A DNA stretch of 64,000 bases from Streptomyces sp. CB09001 (GTDB lineage Bacteria; Actinomycetota; Actinomycetes; Streptomycetales; Streptomycetaceae): positions 62,001 through 126,000 of the forward strand of contig NZ_CP026730.1 in assembly GCF_003369795.1 (NCBI RefSeq), read 5' to 3'. Every line of letters begins with the position of its first letter. Within the stretch, counting starts at the first letter, position 1. Of this stretch, positions 26,727 through 35,558 are shown one piece after another. The notes below the pieces were generated by a model. The model was given only the letters and a program-made list of their open reading frames with translations. It had not been told where the DNA came from and ran no database searches. Position numbers and translations under genes: made by a program.

Positions 26727-27806
26727 CTACCCCTGCGCGAGGAGCGCGTAGGCGGTGGCGACGAAGGGGTCCCGGGCGCGGAACCTGCGGGTGCACACGG
26801 CGGCCAGGGCCGTGTCCGTGTCGGGCCGGAAGCCCAGGAACGCCTGCTGGCCCAGGGTGGCGCCGCTGTGGAAGTACATCGGCCCGCCGTCCGTGGGGTG
26901 CCGGAACCACCCCACCGTGTGCACGTGCCGGTGTCCGAGTCCGCGCCGGAGCACCGGCACCCGCACCGCCCGCAGTGCGCCGGCGGCCGGTGAGCGGTCC
27001 GGGTCCAGGTGCGCCTCGAGGAAGGTGAGCAGGTCGTTGGGTGTGGACCGGACGGCTCCGGCGGCCTGGAAGCCGCCCGCGTCGAAGGGCGGCACGGGGG
27101 TGCGGCCGTCCTTGCGGTGGCCCACGGCGTCGGTCCCGGGGCCCTGTGCCCGCAGGACGGTGCCGTTGAGGCCGAGGGCGCGCAGCACCTGTCCGGTGAT
27201 CAGGTCCTCCCAGGCGGTGCCGGTGGTCGCGGCGAGGGCGTGGCCGAGCACGGAGACGCCGTAGTTGGAGTAGTGCCAGCGGGTTCCGGGGCGGTGCTTC
27301 GGCTCCTGGCGCAGGAAGGTGTCGGTCAGGTCCTCGGCCGGGTAGCGGGCGTAGGGGTTGGTGTGCCAGGCGGGCAGGCCCCGGCGTACGAAGCCGGCCG
27401 GCAGGGCGGGCAGCCCCGACGTGTGGGTGATCAGGTGCGCGAGTGTCACGGGGTGCGGGCCGGGCGTCCTGCCGGGGTCCAGGCAGCCGGCGGCCGACTC
27501 TCCGCCGGTGAGCACGCCGCGCCGGATCAGGCGCGTCAGCAGCAGCGCGGCGAACGTCTTGGACGCCGACCCGATCTCGTAGCGCAGGTCCTCGCGGGGT
27601 ACGGCGGGCGCCGGGGCGGTGCCGCCGGCGTACAGGGTGCGGCGGCCGCGCCGGGAGACGGCGAAGACGACGTCGGGCGCGTCGCAGGCGTGCGCGGCCT
27701 CGGTCAGCCGCTCGCGCAGCGCCGTGTCGTCGGCCGGTACCTGCTCCGGCGGGGCGTGCTCCTCGGTGTCGGGGGCGCCCGGCCAGGGCGTCTGAGGGCC
27801 CGTCAC
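26727..27806 (-). CDS. Serine hydrolase of the beta-lactamase / class C PBP fold
   Basis: 359 residues. The penicillin-binding motifs are complete: S80-A-S-K83 (SxxK), Y179-S-N181 (YxN) and H313-S-G315 (the KTG equivalent). No signal peptide is seen, so it should act in the cytoplasm, which is odd for a cell-wall enzyme. Esterases, D-aminopeptidases and peptide cyclases share this fold. The GTG start overlaps the stop of the upstream gene by 4 bp, making it the last gene of a five-gene operon that begins with a small peptide. A role in processing that peptide is inference from context. Confidence 0.85.
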   Translation of the reverse strand: MTGPQTPWPGAPDTEEHAPPEQVPADDTALRERLTEAAHACDAPDVVFAVSRRGRRTLYAGGTAPAPAVPREDLRYEIGSASKTFAALLLTRLIRRGVLTGGESAAGCLDPGRTPGPHPVTLAHLITHTSGLPALPAGFVRRGLPAWHTNPYARYPAEDLTDTFLRQEPKHRPGTRWHYSNYGVSVLGHALAATTGTAWEDLITGQVLRALGLNGTVLRAQGPGTDAVGHRKDGRTPVPPFDAGGFQAAGAVRSTPNDLLTFLEAHLDPDRSPAAGALRAVRVPVLRRGLGHRHVHTVGWFRHPTDGGPMYFHSGATLGQQAFLGFRPDTDTALAAVCTRRFRARDPFVATAYALLAQG

Positions 27807-28723
27807 GACGCGGAGTGCGCCAGCTCGGTGAGGGCGCGGGAGGTGGCCAGCTGGGAGGCGAAGGCGGCGACGAGCGTCGGGTGGTAGACGATGTCGAACA
27901 CCTCGTCGGGGTCGCCCTCGGGCATGTCGCGGATGGCGGGCATGGCGCCGTCGGGCTGCTGGGCGGCGGCGAACGCCTCCCAGGCCCGTTCGTCGAGGGC
28001 CGGTTCGGGCAGACAGGCGTCGACCACGAGGAGTTCGCCGAGCAGGTCCCAGCGTTCCAGGTCCGTCCAGTCGTCGATCCAGCTCGGCAGCCAGGCCGTG
28101 AGGTAGTCGGCGACGTGCGGTGGCAGGCCGGTGGGGTTCTCGCCCCAGTCGGTGAGGTGGAAGACGGCGTGGGTGATGTCGTAGGCGATGTGGCCCTCGA
28201 CCGTCCAGGGTTCGGGGGTGCGGGCCAGCCAGGTGTCGCTCAGTGCCTCGGCCTCGGACGGGTGCGGGGTCAGGCCGAAGCGGCGCTGGAACGTGGCCAG
28301 GCCCAGTCTTCGGGTGGGGGTCCGCTCGAAGGCCCCCCAGCTGTCCAGCCGGTGGTTGAGGACGGCGGCCCGCTCCAGCTCGGGCTGGCTGTAACCCAGT
28401 TCCCTGAAGGGCAGGTACACCTCGAAGGGGATGGACGAGATCGGTTCCGTGCGCTGGCCGCGCACCAGCATGCGGCCGCCGTCCAGGCTCTCGCGCCAGA
28501 CGTGGTCGAGGAGCCGTCGGGCCAGTTCGCTCTGCCGGGAGCCGGCCACGCCCTCGCGGAAGAGCACCTTGCAGATCAGGGCCAGTTCGCCGATCGGCTT
28601 GAAGCGCTGGAGGAAACCCACCTCCGGGTCCGCGTCGGGCTCCAGCCGGAAGCCGTCCCGGTGGGCCCACAGCCATTCCAGGGCGCGGGCCCCGACGGTG
28701 TGCATCAGGCGCGTGGCGGTCAT
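27803..28723 (-). CDS. Conserved protein of unknown function, paralogue A (DUF6895-like)
   Basis: 306 residues, soluble, rich in Trp and His. It is clearly paralogous to the gene just upstream: both have PTRRLG, PEPWT-x-E, TH-x-VFHLTDWG, YLT-x-WLP-x-W, WDL-x-x-ELL and YH-x-TL-x-AAFA blocks in the same order. The spaced His/Asp residues (HAVFHLTDWG, YHPTLVAAF) suggest an all-helical fold with a polar centre, but no catalytic family is recognised. I believe similar proteins are grouped as DUF6895 in Streptomyces; this is unverified. It is coupled by 4-bp overlaps to both neighbours. Confidence 0.75.
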   Translation of the reverse strand: MTATRLMHTVGARALEWLWAHRDGFRLEPDADPEVGFLQRFKPIGELALICKVLFREGVAGSRQSELARRLLDHVWRESLDGGRMLVRGQRTEPISSIPFEVYLPFRELGYSQPELERAAVLNHRLDSWGAFERTPTRRLGLATFQRRFGLTPHPSEAEALSDTWLARTPEPWTVEGHIAYDITHAVFHLTDWGENPTGLPPHVADYLTAWLPSWIDDWTDLERWDLLGELLVVDACLPEPALDERAWEAFAAAQQPDGAMPAIRDMPEGDPDEVFDIVYHPTLVAAFASQLATSRALTELAHSAS

Positions 28724-29652
28724 CCGAGCGCTCCTTGTCCGCCGAGGTGTACGTGGGTGAGGGTCGCCGCGAACGCGGCCATGAGGGTGGAGTGGTAGCA
28801 GTGGGTGAAGTCGTCGGCGGGGGCCGCGGCCACCTCGGGCAGGGCGCCCGACGGGTGCCGGGCCGCCGCGAGGCGCTGCCATGCCTCCTCGAGCGCGGGC
28901 GGGTCGAGGGAGCCGGGCACGCTCGCCGCCACGGCGAGCAGTTCGCAGCTCAGGTCCCACAGGCCGGCGTCCAGGCAGGTGTCGAGCCAGGGCGGCAGCC
29001 ACTGCGTCAGATACTGCGCGAGACGGGCCGGGACGCCGGCCGGACCGGCCCGGCCCCAGTCGGTGAGGTGGAAGACGACATGGGTGAGGGCGTATCCGGC
29101 GGACCGTTCGAAGGTCCACGGTTCGGGCAGGCCGCCCAGCCAGGTGCCGTCCCGTACGGCGTCGGGATCTCCGGACCGGGTGATGCCGCTGTGGCGTTCG
29201 GCCGCCAGGACGCCGAGGCGACGGGTCGGGTCCTGCTCGGTGAGCCGCCAGCCCCGGGTGCGGGCCACCGTGGCGGCGGCCCTCTCGTAGTCGCGGTGGC
29301 GCAGCCCGGCCGCGGCGAAGGCGGCGTAGACCTCCAGCGGGTACGTCGCGAAGGGCTCCTGGCGTTGCAGCGCGGTCAGGAGCGCGCCCCGTCCGGTCTG
29401 GTCCCAGGCGTGCGCCAGCAGGTCGCGGGCGCGGGTGTGCAGGGGGTCCGCGGGGCTGGTGAGCGCGGCCACGGTGGCGCACACCTGGGCGAGTTCGCCG
29501 AGTGGTTTCCAGGTGCGGTCGACCTCGGCGTGCGCGGCGAGGGCGTCGTCGCCCAGGGTGAACGCGTCGCGGTGCGCGTCCGCCCAGGCCAGTGCCGTGT
29601 CCGCCACGTCCCGTACGCTCCGGACCGCCTCCCGGACGGGCGCGGCGCTCAC
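28720..29652 (-). CDS. Conserved protein of unknown function, paralogue B (DUF6895-like)
   Basis: 310 residues, GTG start overlapping the upstream stop. It shares all conserved blocks with paralogue A, including GELA near residue 50-55, PTRRLG, LPEPWTFE, THVVFHLTDWG, YLTQWLPPWLD and CYHSTLMAAFAATL. Compared with A it is more Ala-rich and less Glu-rich in the first third. Tandem paralogues in one operon may form a heterodimer. The function is unknown. The coupled arrangement with a small peptide gene is the strongest functional hint. Confidence 0.75.
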   Translation of the reverse strand: MSAAPVREAVRSVRDVADTALAWADAHRDAFTLGDDALAAHAEVDRTWKPLGELAQVCATVAALTSPADPLHTRARDLLAHAWDQTGRGALLTALQRQEPFATYPLEVYAAFAAAGLRHRDYERAAATVARTRGWRLTEQDPTRRLGVLAAERHSGITRSGDPDAVRDGTWLGGLPEPWTFERSAGYALTHVVFHLTDWGRAGPAGVPARLAQYLTQWLPPWLDTCLDAGLWDLSCELLAVAASVPGSLDPPALEEAWQRLAAARHPSGALPEVAAAPADDFTHCYHSTLMAAFAATLTHVHLGGQGALG

Positions 29653-30338
29653 ACGAGTGCTCCGGCCCGCAGCAGCCGGGCGGCCCGTACCTGGATGCCC
29701 ACCTGCGGGTCGCCGTCGGCCATGAGTTCCACGAAGTCCAGCCCGGACTCGAGGCCGAGGGTCTGAGGGACGCCGTCCAGCAGGGTCAGCCAGCGGCCGG
29801 CGCCGGCCGCCTGGAGCCAGTCCCGGCGGCGGACCGCGCGGACGAAGCCGCGGGCCAGGTCGAGGGGGCGCTGCCGGGCCACGCGGGCCACGGCGCATTC
29901 CTCGCCGGGGAGGGCGAGCGGGGCCAGGACGGCGAGTTGGTGGCTCAGGGTCCGCCAGTCGGCGACGTCGAGCCAGCCGGCGGCGGGTTCGGGACCGGCC
30001 GGGCCGGGCCCCGCGGACCGGTGCAGGGCCCGGGTCATCGCCCAGTGGCTCCACACCACGGTGGGCGCGGCGTCGGCACGCGGCGGGTAGCTCTCCACGG
30101 CCCGGCGGAACAGGGCGAGTTCGGCCTCGCCCGGGCGGGTGCCGAAGAGAAGGTGCGGCAGCAGGAAGTCGGCTCCCAGAACCCGCACGGCGGCCGGTGC
30201 GAAGCCGTCGGTGCCGGTGGCCGGCGACAGGTCCCCGGACACCGGGCCGTGGCCCCCGCTGCTGAGAGCGGAGGCCACGCCGGTTGCCAACTCCCGCACC
30301 GCGTCCTTCAGGAAGGACGAAGTGCTTGGCTGGTGCAT
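29649..30338 (-). CDS. Conserved hypothetical protein in the peptide operon
   Basis: 229 residues, no signal or membrane segment, good ribosome site (CAGGAG). Visible features are a Trp-rich middle (VVWSHWAMTRALHRS, WLDVADWRTLSHQL) and a C-terminal segment LDFVELMADGDPQVGIQVRAARLL. I do not recognise the family. It follows the 62-residue peptide gene by 20 bp and overlaps paralogue B by 4 bp, so it is part of one transcript. It could be a peptide-binding partner for the small peptide, but nothing in the sequence proves this. Confidence 0.7.
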   Translation of the reverse strand: MHQPSTSSFLKDAVRELATGVASALSSGGHGPVSGDLSPATGTDGFAPAAVRVLGADFLLPHLLFGTRPGEAELALFRRAVESYPPRADAAPTVVWSHWAMTRALHRSAGPGPAGPEPAAGWLDVADWRTLSHQLAVLAPLALPGEECAVARVARQRPLDLARGFVRAVRRRDWLQAAGAGRWLTLLDGVPQTLGLESGLDFVELMADGDPQVGIQVRAARLLRAGALV

Positions 30339-30358
30339 TCACTGCTCCTGTCGGTCGG

Positions 30359-30547
30359 TCAGCCCTTCTTCGGGCGCGGGGTCGGCGGCGACAGCAGCAG
30401 GCCGTAGTCGCCGCCCGCCAGGGCCAGTGCCGCGCACTCGCGGCTGTCGCGGAAGACGCCTTCCGCCTCGGCCGGGTCGAGCGCCGCGTCGATGTCGATG
30501 TTCGGGGTGCGGGTGATCTCTTCGGTCACCGTCTCCTTGGAAGGCAT
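30359..30547 (-). CDS. 62-residue peptide, candidate precursor peptide
   Basis: 62 residues: an acidic N-terminal two thirds (TVTEEIT.., NIDIDAALDPAEAEG) and a different C-terminal third with a single Cys38, an Ala/Leu/Gly stretch (AALALAGGDYGLLL) and a Pro-rich basic end (SPPTPRPKKG). This leader-then-core polarity is what RiPP precursors show, but there is no known recognition motif and only one Cys. The start at 30547 has GAGGGAGA upstream; an in-frame ATG 12 codons earlier lacks one. It is the first gene of the operon, next to an AT-rich upstream region. Confidence 0.65.
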   Translation of the reverse strand: MPSKETVTEEITRTPNIDIDAALDPAEAEGVFRDSRECAALALAGGDYGLLLSPPTPRPKKG

Positions 30548-30672
30548 GTCACCATCTCCCTCTGGTCGGCCAAAAGCCTTCACACCACAGGTGTCCCCGT
30601 ACTCACAAAACCATGCCTATCTCTCAGAAAACTCATGAGATAACTTTTTCAACAAATAGCGCAAACCAGACA
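30548..30672. promoter_or_regulatory. AT-rich upstream region of the peptide operon
   Basis: This 125-bp gap is strikingly AT-rich for the window (30595-30665 especially). It contains an 8-bp palindrome CTCATGAG at 30632-30639, and ACACC/GGTGT arms at 30582-30594 lie 35 bp before the peptide start. A minus-strand TTGAAA near 30652-30647 could be a -35, but I cannot settle a matching -10. It lies immediately beyond the stop of the adjacent methyltransferase gene. Confidence 0.4.
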
Positions 30673-31311
30673 TCACTGGCTTCGCCGCAACCGCCACACG
30701 TGGTCCTCACGGTGGCCTTCGACACCGTCGGGCGAGGTGCTGGCACGGCGGACGGTCTCGCGGGTCTCGACGGTCCATCCGCCGTCCGGCAGGGCGAGGT
30801 CGGCCAGCACGCCGTCCAGGGTGGGGAACTCCGCGTCGAACGGGGGTTCGGTCTGCCAGGACGGCCAGCCGGCGTGCAGGACGAGCAGGAGAGTGCCGCC
30901 GGGGGCGACGGCGGCCGCCGCGCGGCGCAGGACCCCCCGCTGGTCCAGGGCGACCGGCGACTGCAGGTAGTGCGCGCTCACCAGGTCGAAGGTGCCCTCC
31001 GGGAACGAGTCGCCCAACTCGTGCCGCTGCCAGGCGACACGGTCCCCGACACCGGCCTCGGCCGCGTGCACGGCAGCGCGTTCGAGGGCCGTGACGGCGA
31101 TGTCCACGCCGGTGACCCGCCAGCCCTGGGCGGCCAGCCACACGGCGTCGCCGCCCTCGCCGCAGCCGAGGTCCAGGGCGGTGCCGGGCGTCAGGGCGGC
31201 CGCCTCGCGCACCAGCAGCTCGTTGGGGCGGCCGCTCCACACGCGGCCGGAGTCGCGGTAGCGGGCCTCCCAGAATTCCGCGGCGGGAGCCGGCGCGGGG
31301 GTGTCGGTCAT
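30673..31311 (-). CDS. SAM-dependent methyltransferase (TehB-like class I)
   Basis: 212 residues. Motif I LDLGCGEGGDAVWLAAQGW is followed by VTGVDIAVTALERA and FDLVSAHYLQSP. The N-terminal FWEARYRDSGRVWSGRPNE is typical of the actinobacterial small-molecule or tellurite-type methyltransferases. AGGAGG precedes ATG by about 4 bases. It is on the same strand as, and 126 bp upstream of, the peptide operon, separated by the AT-rich region, so it is probably a separate transcript although functionally it could belong. Confidence 0.85.
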   Translation of the reverse strand: MTDTPAPAPAAEFWEARYRDSGRVWSGRPNELLVREAAALTPGTALDLGCGEGGDAVWLAAQGWRVTGVDIAVTALERAAVHAAEAGVGDRVAWQRHELGDSFPEGTFDLVSAHYLQSPVALDQRGVLRRAAAAVAPGGTLLLVLHAGWPSWQTEPPFDAEFPTLDGVLADLALPDGGWTVETRETVRRASTSPDGVEGHREDHVWRLRRSQ

Positions 31312-31450
31312 GGTGCCTCCTGGGGCGGGGGTCGTCTGCTCGGTGGGAGGCGCGCGAGCGGCGCGCCCCGTGTGCAGGCTGCCCCGGCCGGGCCGGCGAC
31401 GCCAAAAGTCTTTGCCGGTACCGCAAATCCGGCGCCGGCGCAGCGGTCCG

Positions 31451-32470
31451 TCAGCGCGTGAGCGCCTCCGCGTCGCCGCCGGTGCTGTCGGTGCCGTCGG
31501 TGCTGTCGGTGCGCACCCACACCGCCCGGCGCGGGAAGGGGATCTCGACGCCCGCCTCGTCCAGTGCCTCCTTGACCCGGCGGCGCAGTTCGCGGGTGAC
31601 GCCCCACTGCTGGAGCGGCACCGTCTTGACGGCGAGGCGTACCAGGACCCCGTCGGCGTCCAGGGACTGCACGCCCCACACCGCGGGGTCCTCCAGCAGG
31701 ACGTCCGCGAAGTCCGGCTCCTCGCGCAGCGCGCGGCCGGTCTCCTCCAGCACGCGGTGGACGGTGTCGAGGTTCGCGTCGTGGGACACGGCGACGTCCA
31801 GGACGGCCCGGGCCCATTCCTGGCTGTCGTTGCGGACGCGCAGGATCTCGCCGTTGCGGATGTGCCACAGGCCGCCGTTGAGGTCGCGGACATGGGTGAG
31901 GCGCAGGCCGACGTGCTCCACCTCGCCGACGGCCTCGCCGAGGTCGACCGAGTCGCCGACGCCGTACTGGTCCTCGACCATGATGAGCAGCCCGGACAGG
32001 TAGTCCGCGACCAGGCTCTGGGCACCGAAACCGATGGCCAGACCGACCACCCCGGCGCTGGCCAGCAGCGGGCCGAGGGCGATGCCGACCTGGTCGAGCA
32101 CCATGGCCACGCCGACCATGAACAGCACGATGGTGACGGCGCTGCTGAGCACCGAGCCGATGGTGCGGGCCCGCTGTTCGCGGCGCTGCCGTGCCCGGGA
32201 CCGGTCGCGGTGCAGGACGGCGGCGCCGCGCGACGGCCTGCGGGGGCGGCTGCGTTCGGCCTCGCCCGCCGACGGTTCCAGGACCCGCTGGACGACCCGG
32301 GTGATGGCCCGCTTGGCCACCGCGCGCAGCACGAGCAGGATCACGACGATGAGCGCGATGCGCAGCGGTATCCCGATCAGTGCGGTGGTGTGGTCGCCGA
32401 TCCAGTCCGACCACGAGCCCGCCAGTCGCGGGTTCGAGTCCTGGGCGGCGGACGGGGAGGTGTGCGACAT
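31451..32470 (-). CDS. MscS-family mechanosensitive ion channel
   Basis: 339 residues. Two or three N-terminal membrane helices (around 30-50 and ~105-160) lead to the MscS pore helix and beta-domain signature GLAIGFGAQSLVADYLSGLLIMV, then a C-terminal cytoplasmic alpha/beta domain (LRRRVKEALDEAGVEIPFPRR). Such channels open under membrane tension to release solutes in osmotic downshock. A basic, Arg-rich loop (about 70-100) between helices is unusual but common in actinobacterial members. Confidence 0.9.
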   Translation of the reverse strand: MSHTSPSAAQDSNPRLAGSWSDWIGDHTTALIGIPLRIALIVVILLVLRAVAKRAITRVVQRVLEPSAGEAERSRPRRPSRGAAVLHRDRSRARQRREQRARTIGSVLSSAVTIVLFMVGVAMVLDQVGIALGPLLASAGVVGLAIGFGAQSLVADYLSGLLIMVEDQYGVGDSVDLGEAVGEVEHVGLRLTHVRDLNGGLWHIRNGEILRVRNDSQEWARAVLDVAVSHDANLDTVHRVLEETGRALREEPDFADVLLEDPAVWGVQSLDADGVLVRLAVKTVPLQQWGVTRELRRRVKEALDEAGVEIPFPRRAVWVRTDSTDGTDSTGGDAEALTR

Positions 32471-32612
32471 CGGCTCGGCTGCTCCGTTCCTCGGGGGTGT
32501 CTTGTCCGTCGTCGGGGCCGCCTACCCGTCCGCCGCGCGAACATGACGGCTTTCACCGGCGCCCGTCCGGGCACCCGCAGGGGGTCGTCCCTCGGTGGAA
32601 GGGGTCCCCGGC

Positions 32613-32831
32613 GTGGTCATCGTTGCCGTCCTGCTGCTGCCCGCACTGGGTCTGCTGTTGTTCACCATGACGTATCTGGAGGACCGCCTGTTCGGTGATC
32701 CGGCGCCGCCCCGGCACGCCCGGCGCCGGCATCTGCGTCTCCTCCCGGGCGGCGGAAGCGGCGCGGAGCGCGGTCCCGGCACGGAGCGCGGTCCCGGCGC
32801 GGGCCGGGTGTCCGACCGCGACGCCGCGTGA
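32613..32831 (+). CDS. Small single-helix membrane protein
   Basis: 72 residues from GTG at 32613, preceded by GGAAGGGG eight bases upstream; an in-frame GTG at 32595 is less well placed. One N-terminal helix (VIVAVLLLPALGLLLFTMTYL) is followed by E-x-x-LFGDPAPPRHARRRH and a repetitive Gly/Arg/Pro tail with duplicated GPGTERGPG. Similar short proteins with helix plus E-[DE]-R-LFG are frequent in Streptomyces (from memory). The function is unknown. Confidence 0.55.
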   Translation: MVIVAVLLLPALGLLLFTMTYLEDRLFGDPAPPRHARRRHLRLLPGGGSGAERGPGTERGPGAGRVSDRDAA

Positions 32832-32955
32832 CACGGCTCTCCGGCGTGCCGGAGAGCGGTGGCGGCCCGCCGCACGCACCCCGCCGAACGGCCGGCCGGC
32901 CCGCCGGGCGATGCTGGTGCGCACGGGACACACGTGGCACGGCCGAGGAGAGTGG

Positions 32956-33381
32956 ATGGACGCCGGGGAACAGCACGACGCGGACGACGAGTTCGTCCGG
33001 TTCTGGCAGGAGCGCCGGGTGTGCTTCCTGTCGACGCCGCGGGCCGACGGCACGCCGCACCTGGTTCCGGTCGGGGTGACGTACGACCACGCCACCCGCA
33101 CGGCGCGGGTGATCACGAGCCGGGACACCGCGAAGGCACGCAACGTGCGGCGGACCGCCGGGACGGTCGTCGCCGTGGGCCAGGTGGACGGCCGGCGCTG
33201 GTCCACGCTGGAGGGCGTCGCCTCCGTGCTCGACGACGCCGGGGCGGTCCATGACGCGGAGACCCGCTACGCGGCCCGCTACCGGCAGCCCCGGGCGAAC
33301 CCGGAGCGGGTCGTCATCGAGATCGACGTACGGCGCTTCCTCGGCACGGTGCGCCCCGCGGAGCGGCGTCCGAAGGCGTGA
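32956..33381 (+). CDS. PPOX-class F420-dependent oxidoreductase
   Basis: 141 residues. A split beta-barrel flavin/deazaflavin-binding protein: VCFLSTPRADGTPHLVPVGVTYDH at the start, ITSRDTAKARNVRR in the middle and IEIDVRRFLG at the end. The K-A-R-N motif and length match PPOX F420-type enzymes, which reduce or oxidise small molecules using F420. GAGGAG lies 6-11 bases upstream of ATG. It converges with the MmpL gene with only a 13-bp gap. Confidence 0.85.
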   Translation: MDAGEQHDADDEFVRFWQERRVCFLSTPRADGTPHLVPVGVTYDHATRTARVITSRDTAKARNVRRTAGTVVAVGQVDGRRWSTLEGVASVLDDAGAVHDAETRYAARYRQPRANPERVVIEIDVRRFLGTVRPAERRPKA

Positions 33382-33394
33382 GGAGCGGGGCGGT

Positions 33395-35512
33395 TCAGTC
33401 CCGCCCCGCCCGGGTCCGGTGTCCGAGCCGCCCGGGCCACCAGGCGACGGCGCCGATGTCGCGGGCGAGCGCCGGGACCAGCAGGGAGCGCACCACCAGC
33501 GTGTCCAGCAGGACGCCGAAGGCCACGATGAAGGCGATCTGCAGCAGGAAGGCCAGCGGAATCACCCCGAGCGCGGCGAAGGTGGCGGCGAGGACCACGC
33601 CGGCCGAGGTGATCACGCCGCCGGTGGCGGTCAGCCCGCGCAGGATGCCCTCGCGCACGCCGTGGCGCAGCGCTTCCTCCCGTACCCGGGACATGAGGAA
33701 GATGTTGTAGTCAACGCCCAGGGCCACCAGGAAGACGAAGCCGTACAGCGGGACGGAGGCGTCGGTGCCGCTGAAGCCGAACACATGGGTGAAGACGAGC
33801 GCCGAGACGCCCAGGGTGGCCAGGAAGTTCAGCGCCACGGTCGCGACCAGCAGGACGGGCAGCAGCAGGGAGCGCAGCAGCAGGATCAGGACGACCAGGA
33901 TGATGGCGAGGACCACCGGCACGATGAGTGTGCGGTCCTCGCCCGCGGTCTGCTGGGTGTCGTACTGCTGGGCGGTGTAGCCGCCGACGAGGGCGTCCGC
34001 CCCGGCGACCTCGTGGACGGCGGCCCGCAGCCGGACCACCGTGCTCTTGGCGGCGTCGCTGTCGGCGGGCGCCTCGAGCGTCGCGTCGATGCGTACGCGT
34101 CCGTCGACCACCAGGGGCGTACCGGCGCCGGGGCGGCCGGAGTCGGTCACCGGGTCGGCCGAGGCGACGCCGCCGGTGTCGCGGGCGGCCCGGAGGACCG
34201 GGCCGAGACGGTCGGCCTCGGCGATGACGACGGCCGGGTTGCCGGAACCGCCGGGGAAGTGCTCGGCGAGGGTCTGCTGGGCGGCGACCGAGGGCGTGTC
34301 GTTCACGAAGATCTCGTCGAGCGGGACGCCCTTGGAGCTCAGGGTCGGCGCGAAGGCGGCGCAGGCGAGCAGCGCGGCCAGCGAGGCGGCCCAGATGCGG
34401 CGCGGAGCGCGGTCCACGAGCGCGGCGACGCGGTGCCACAGCCGGTGTCCGGCCTCCGGGTCGCCGGTCCGCACCGGCTTGGCCGGCCAGTAGGCGACCT
34501 TGCCGAGCAGCACCAGGACGGCGGGCAGGAAGGTGAGCGTGCTCAGCACCGAGCAGACGATGCCGATGGCACCCACGGGTCCGAGCGCGCGGTTGTTGGT
34601 CAGGTCGCTGAGCAGCAGCGCCAGCAGGCCGAGCGCGACGGTGGCCGCACTGGCGACGACGGCGCCCCAGGAGTCGCGCAGCGCGGCGCGCACGGCGCCG
34701 AAGCGGTCCGGACGGCGGGCGAGCTCCTCGCGGAAGCGGGCGGTGAGCAGCAGCGCGTAGTCGGTGGCGGCGCCGATGACCAGGATGGAGAGGATGCCCT
34801 GGACCTGTCCGTCGACGCGTACGACGTCGCGGTCGGCCAGGGCGTAGACGATGGCGCACGACAGGGCCAGTGCGAAGACCGCGCTCAGGATGATGACCAG
34901 GGGCAGCAGCACGCTGCGGTAGACGAGCAGCAGGATCACCAGGACGGTGATCAGCGCGACGGCGAGCAGCAGGCCGTCGATGCCCGCGAAGGCGTCGGAG
35001 AGGTCGGCCCGGGAGGCCGCGGGCCCGGCGAGCTGAGCCCGGGTGCCGGGGACCTGTCCGGCGGCTTCGCCGATGTCCGCCAGCACCTCCGGGAGCCGTT
35101 CGCCGAGGTCCGGTTCGACCTGGACGACGGCCTGGAGTGCCCGGCCGTCGTCCGAGGGGAGCGCGGGGCTCGCGGATCCGACGATCCCCGGGTCGCCCTG
35201 GAGGGCCGCGACCGAACGGGTGGCGGCCTGCTGGTGCGCGGTGACCGTGGCGTCGCCGTTGCCGTCGGCGGTCCAGACGACGATCACGGGGAGCGTCTCG
35301 TCCTGCTGGAAGGCCTGCTGCGCTTCGACGACCCGCGTGGACTCCGCGCTTCGGGGCAGGAAGGAGGCCTGGTCGTTGGTGGCGACCTCGCCGAGCTTGC
35401 CGGCGTAGGGGCCGAGGGCTCCGCCGACGACGAGCCAGACCAGGAGGAGAAGGACCGGGACGAGCCATCGGGCGCGTCGGGGACCTCGGGACGCTCGGGA
35501 GGGGGTGGACAT
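33395..35512 (-). CDS. MMPL/RND-family membrane transporter
   Basis: 705 residues with about 12 helices in two MMPL repeats. Each repeat has an external domain after the first helix (residues ~40-180 and ~390-510). Typical motifs are ADRDVVRVDGQVQGILSILVIGAATDYALLLTARFREEL and GVDYNIFLMSRVREEALRHG, which hold the proton-relay aspartate in the fourth helix of each half. These exporters move lipids or drugs using proton force. A MarR regulator lies 143 bp upstream on the same strand with a candidate operator between them, so drug-responsive export is likely. The substrate is unknown. Confidence 0.92.
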   Translation of the reverse strand: MSTPSRASRGPRRARWLVPVLLLLVWLVVGGALGPYAGKLGEVATNDQASFLPRSAESTRVVEAQQAFQQDETLPVIVVWTADGNGDATVTAHQQAATRSVAALQGDPGIVGSASPALPSDDGRALQAVVQVEPDLGERLPEVLADIGEAAGQVPGTRAQLAGPAASRADLSDAFAGIDGLLLAVALITVLVILLLVYRSVLLPLVIILSAVFALALSCAIVYALADRDVVRVDGQVQGILSILVIGAATDYALLLTARFREELARRPDRFGAVRAALRDSWGAVVASAATVALGLLALLLSDLTNNRALGPVGAIGIVCSVLSTLTFLPAVLVLLGKVAYWPAKPVRTGDPEAGHRLWHRVAALVDRAPRRIWAASLAALLACAAFAPTLSSKGVPLDEIFVNDTPSVAAQQTLAEHFPGGSGNPAVVIAEADRLGPVLRAARDTGGVASADPVTDSGRPGAGTPLVVDGRVRIDATLEAPADSDAAKSTVVRLRAAVHEVAGADALVGGYTAQQYDTQQTAGEDRTLIVPVVLAIILVVLILLLRSLLLPVLLVATVALNFLATLGVSALVFTHVFGFSGTDASVPLYGFVFLVALGVDYNIFLMSRVREEALRHGVREGILRGLTATGGVITSAGVVLAATFAALGVIPLAFLLQIAFIVAFGVLLDTLVVRSLLVPALARDIGAVAWWPGRLGHRTRAGRD

Positions 35513-35558
35513 CGGTGTCGGGTCTCCAAATCTCGGGCGGCGCTGGCACCAAATGCGG

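Noticed and set aside
30673..31311. Methyltransferase as a member of the peptide operon
   Set aside because: It is upstream of the AT-rich promoter region and has a separate ribosome site, so co-transcription is not supported; functional linkage stays open.
32595..32612. Earlier GTG start for the small membrane protein
   Set aside because: GGAAGGGG is correctly spaced only for the GTG at 32613.
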